The position numbers and the translations under genes were made by a program. From the NCBI GenBank assembly GCA_002373855.1, contig DFKO01000171.1, positions 1-5,960 of the forward strand: a DNA stretch of 5,960 bases, given 5' to 3'. The notes under the pieces were generated by a model. It had not been told where the DNA came from. It saw nothing but the letters and a program-made list of their open reading frames with translations, and searched no databases. Numbering within the stretch: position 1 is the first letter of the stretch; every line of letters begins with the position of its first letter. This DNA comes from Lachnospiraceae bacterium UBA3643 (GTDB taxonomy: Bacteria; Bacillota; Clostridia; Lachnospirales; Lachnospiraceae). Shown in pieces: positions 4,643 to 5,960 of the stretch.

Positions 4643-5960
4643 ATGGTTACAAACATATTATCGGGGACCATACAGGGACTCGAATGCAAAATAATAAATG
4701 TGGAGGCGGATGTATCAAGCGGTCTGCCATGTATGGATATGATAGGGCTCCTCGGTACGGAAGTAAAGGAAGCTAAAGAGAGGGTGAGAGTCGCCCTAAA
4801 AAACTGTGGTATATCCCTGCCACCGGCGAGGATCACAATAAACATATCGCCTGCCAATATCAGGAAAGAGGGTACTGCGTATGACATCCCAATAGCCGTG
4901 GCGCTGCTGGCGTCAATGAAGATGATACCGGAGGAAAATACAAGGGGAATACTCTTTGCAGGAGAGCTCTCTTTAGACGGAGAGATAAAACGCATACATG
5001 GAATACTCCCGATGGCATTAGAGGCAAAACGCCAGGGTATAAAGCACATGATCATACCTAAAGGAAATGCAAGGGAAGGAGCAGTGGTGGAAGGCGTAAA
5101 GATTACAGGCGTATCGAGTATTAAGGAACTCATAGAATATCTTGGGGCGGATCCCGGCATGCAGGATATCATCATACCTCCCGTCACGGTTGATATAAAA
5201 AGTCTGTTTAATGAGGCACAGTCAAAATCAGATGAAGATTATATAGATCTCTGCGGCCAGGAGAGTTTAAAGAGAGCGCTCATGATAGCTGCAGCCGGAT
5301 TTCACAATGTACTCATGATAGGACCGCCGGGAGCAGGGAAGACTATGGCTGCAAAGAGAATGCCGGGGATACTGCCGCCGCTTTCCATAGATGAGAGCAT
5401 GGAGGTCTCAAAGATATACAGCGTATGCGGGCTTCTAGATGAAAGTAAATCCATGGTGCTTAAACGGCCGTTTATGAGTCCTCACCATACCATTTCAGAT
5501 GCGGCTATGTCGGGCGGCGGACGGATACCGGGACCGGGAATGATATCAAGGGCTCATAAGGGCATACTATTCCTGGATGAGGCTGTACATTTCTCATCGG
5601 CCAGCCTTGAGATACTCCGTCAGCCCATGGAGGACAAAAAGGTTATTGTCTCAAGGACATACGGGAGCTATGAATTTCCGGCAGAGTTTATGCTGGTGGC
5701 GGCGATCAATCCATGTCCGTGCGGCAATTATCCGGATATGAACAGCTGTACCTGTACGCCTGAGCAGATAAGGAGATATCTCTCAAAACTGTCAGGTCCG
5801 ATCCTCGACAGGATAGATATATGCATAGAGACACCTAAGATCACATTAAACGATCTCTCCGGGGAAAAGAAAGGTATGAGCTCCGGATATATGCGGGAGA
5901 AAGTGATGAATGCATGCGAGATACAAAAGGAACGGTATAAAGGAAAAGGGATAGAATTTA
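4643..5960 (+). CDS. comM: ComM/YifB-family Mg-chelatase-like AAA+ ATPase (3' end outside window)
   Basis: The frame is open from the ATG at 4643 to the window end (439 residues); the family is about 510 long, so roughly 70 residues of the C-terminal domain are missing. ComM is a ring helicase for branch migration during natural transformation in Gram-negative bacteria; its role in Firmicutes (as YifB) is less clear. Seen: the N-terminal Lon-like domain (about 20-170: SSGLP, VKEAKERV, ARITINISPANIRKEG); Walker A GPPGAGKT (227-234); RPFMSPHHTISDAAMSGGG (275-293), where the family usually has RPFR; Walker B ILFLDEA (308-314); the cysteine pairs C358/C360 and C369/C371, probably metal-binding; and GPILDRIDI (385-393) with the arginine finger. 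The start is clear: AGGAGG at 4629-4634, eight bases upstream. Codon use is ATA-rich (35 of 48 Ile), unlike pilT. In related genomes yifB is often followed by dprA and topA; that part is not visible. Confidence 0.93.
   Translation, partial: MVTNILSGTIQGLECKIINVEADVSSGLPCMDMIGLLGTEVKEAKERVRVALKNCGISLPPARITINISPANIRKEGTAYDIPIAVALLASMKMIPEENTRGILFAGELSLDGEIKRIHGILPMALEAKRQGIKHMIIPKGNAREGAVVEGVKITGVSSIKELIEYLGADPGMQDIIIPPVTVDIKSLFNEAQSKSDEDYIDLCGQESLKRALMIAAAGFHNVLMIGPPGAGKTMAAKRMPGILPPLSIDESMEVSKIYSVCGLLDESKSMVLKRPFMSPHHTISDAAMSGGGRIPGPGMISRAHKGILFLDEAVHFSSASLEILRQPMEDKKVIVSRTYGSYEFPAEFMLVAAINPCPCGNYPDMNSCTCTPEQIRRYLSKLSGPILDRIDICIETPKITLNDLSGEKKGMSSGYMREKVMNACEIQKERYKGKGIEF

Noticed and set aside
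4579..4776. A 65-residue + strand reading frame
   Set aside because: It overlaps the comM start in another frame, runs through the terminator-like hairpin and lacks a ribosome site.
4600..5187. A 195-residue reverse-strand reading frame
   Set aside because: It lies opposite comM, whose + frame carries clear family motifs; the reverse product shows no recognisable domain and no ribosome site was seen.

Overview
The window looks like chromosomal DNA of a Lachnospiraceae-type clostridium (Bacillota). Grounds: mid-30s to mid-40s GC with ATA- and AGG-rich codons in ordinary genes, strong GGAGG-like ribosome sites, a glycosyltransferase of the type common in gut and rumen Lachnospiraceae, a Gram-positive lipoprotein, CheV, a PilT-type pilus ATPase and a YifB/ComM protein. 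The family assignment is an inference from sequence style, not from a search. All genes lie on the + strand.

Layout. (1) 1-782: the 3' part of a family-2 glycosyltransferase with two C-terminal membrane segments. It overlaps by 14 bases (2) 769-1530, a secreted lipoprotein with an acidic coiled-coil stalk and a C-terminal beta-rich domain. These two are probably the end of a cell-envelope polysaccharide operon. (3) An extended -10 promoter near 1572 drives cheV (1631-2530), a CheW-receiver fusion that ends at a clear hairpin terminator (2552-2578). (4) 2622-3290 encodes a 222-residue protein that I read as a reduced and divergent Sir2-like (sirtuin) protein, without the usual NAD-binding and catalytic residues. 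(5) A second extended -10 promoter near 3331 drives pilT (3400-4461), the type IV pilus retraction ATPase, followed by another hairpin (4477-4506). (6) A 181-base gap carries a second terminator-like hairpin just upstream of (7) comM/yifB (4643 to beyond the window end), a Mg-chelatase-like AAA+ ATPase with all its ATPase motifs visible.

How the genes may fit together: CheV (chemotaxis adaptor), PilT (pilus retraction) and ComM (linked to DNA uptake and recombination in other bacteria) suggest motility, surface behaviour and DNA uptake functions placed side by side. They look like separate transcription units, since each of the cheV and pilT units has its own promoter and terminator. The most unusual item is the degenerate Sir2-like gene between cheV and pilT. 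The next most interesting is the terminator-like hairpin in the comM leader, which could be an attenuator. I see no mobile element, CRISPR array, tRNA or rRNA.
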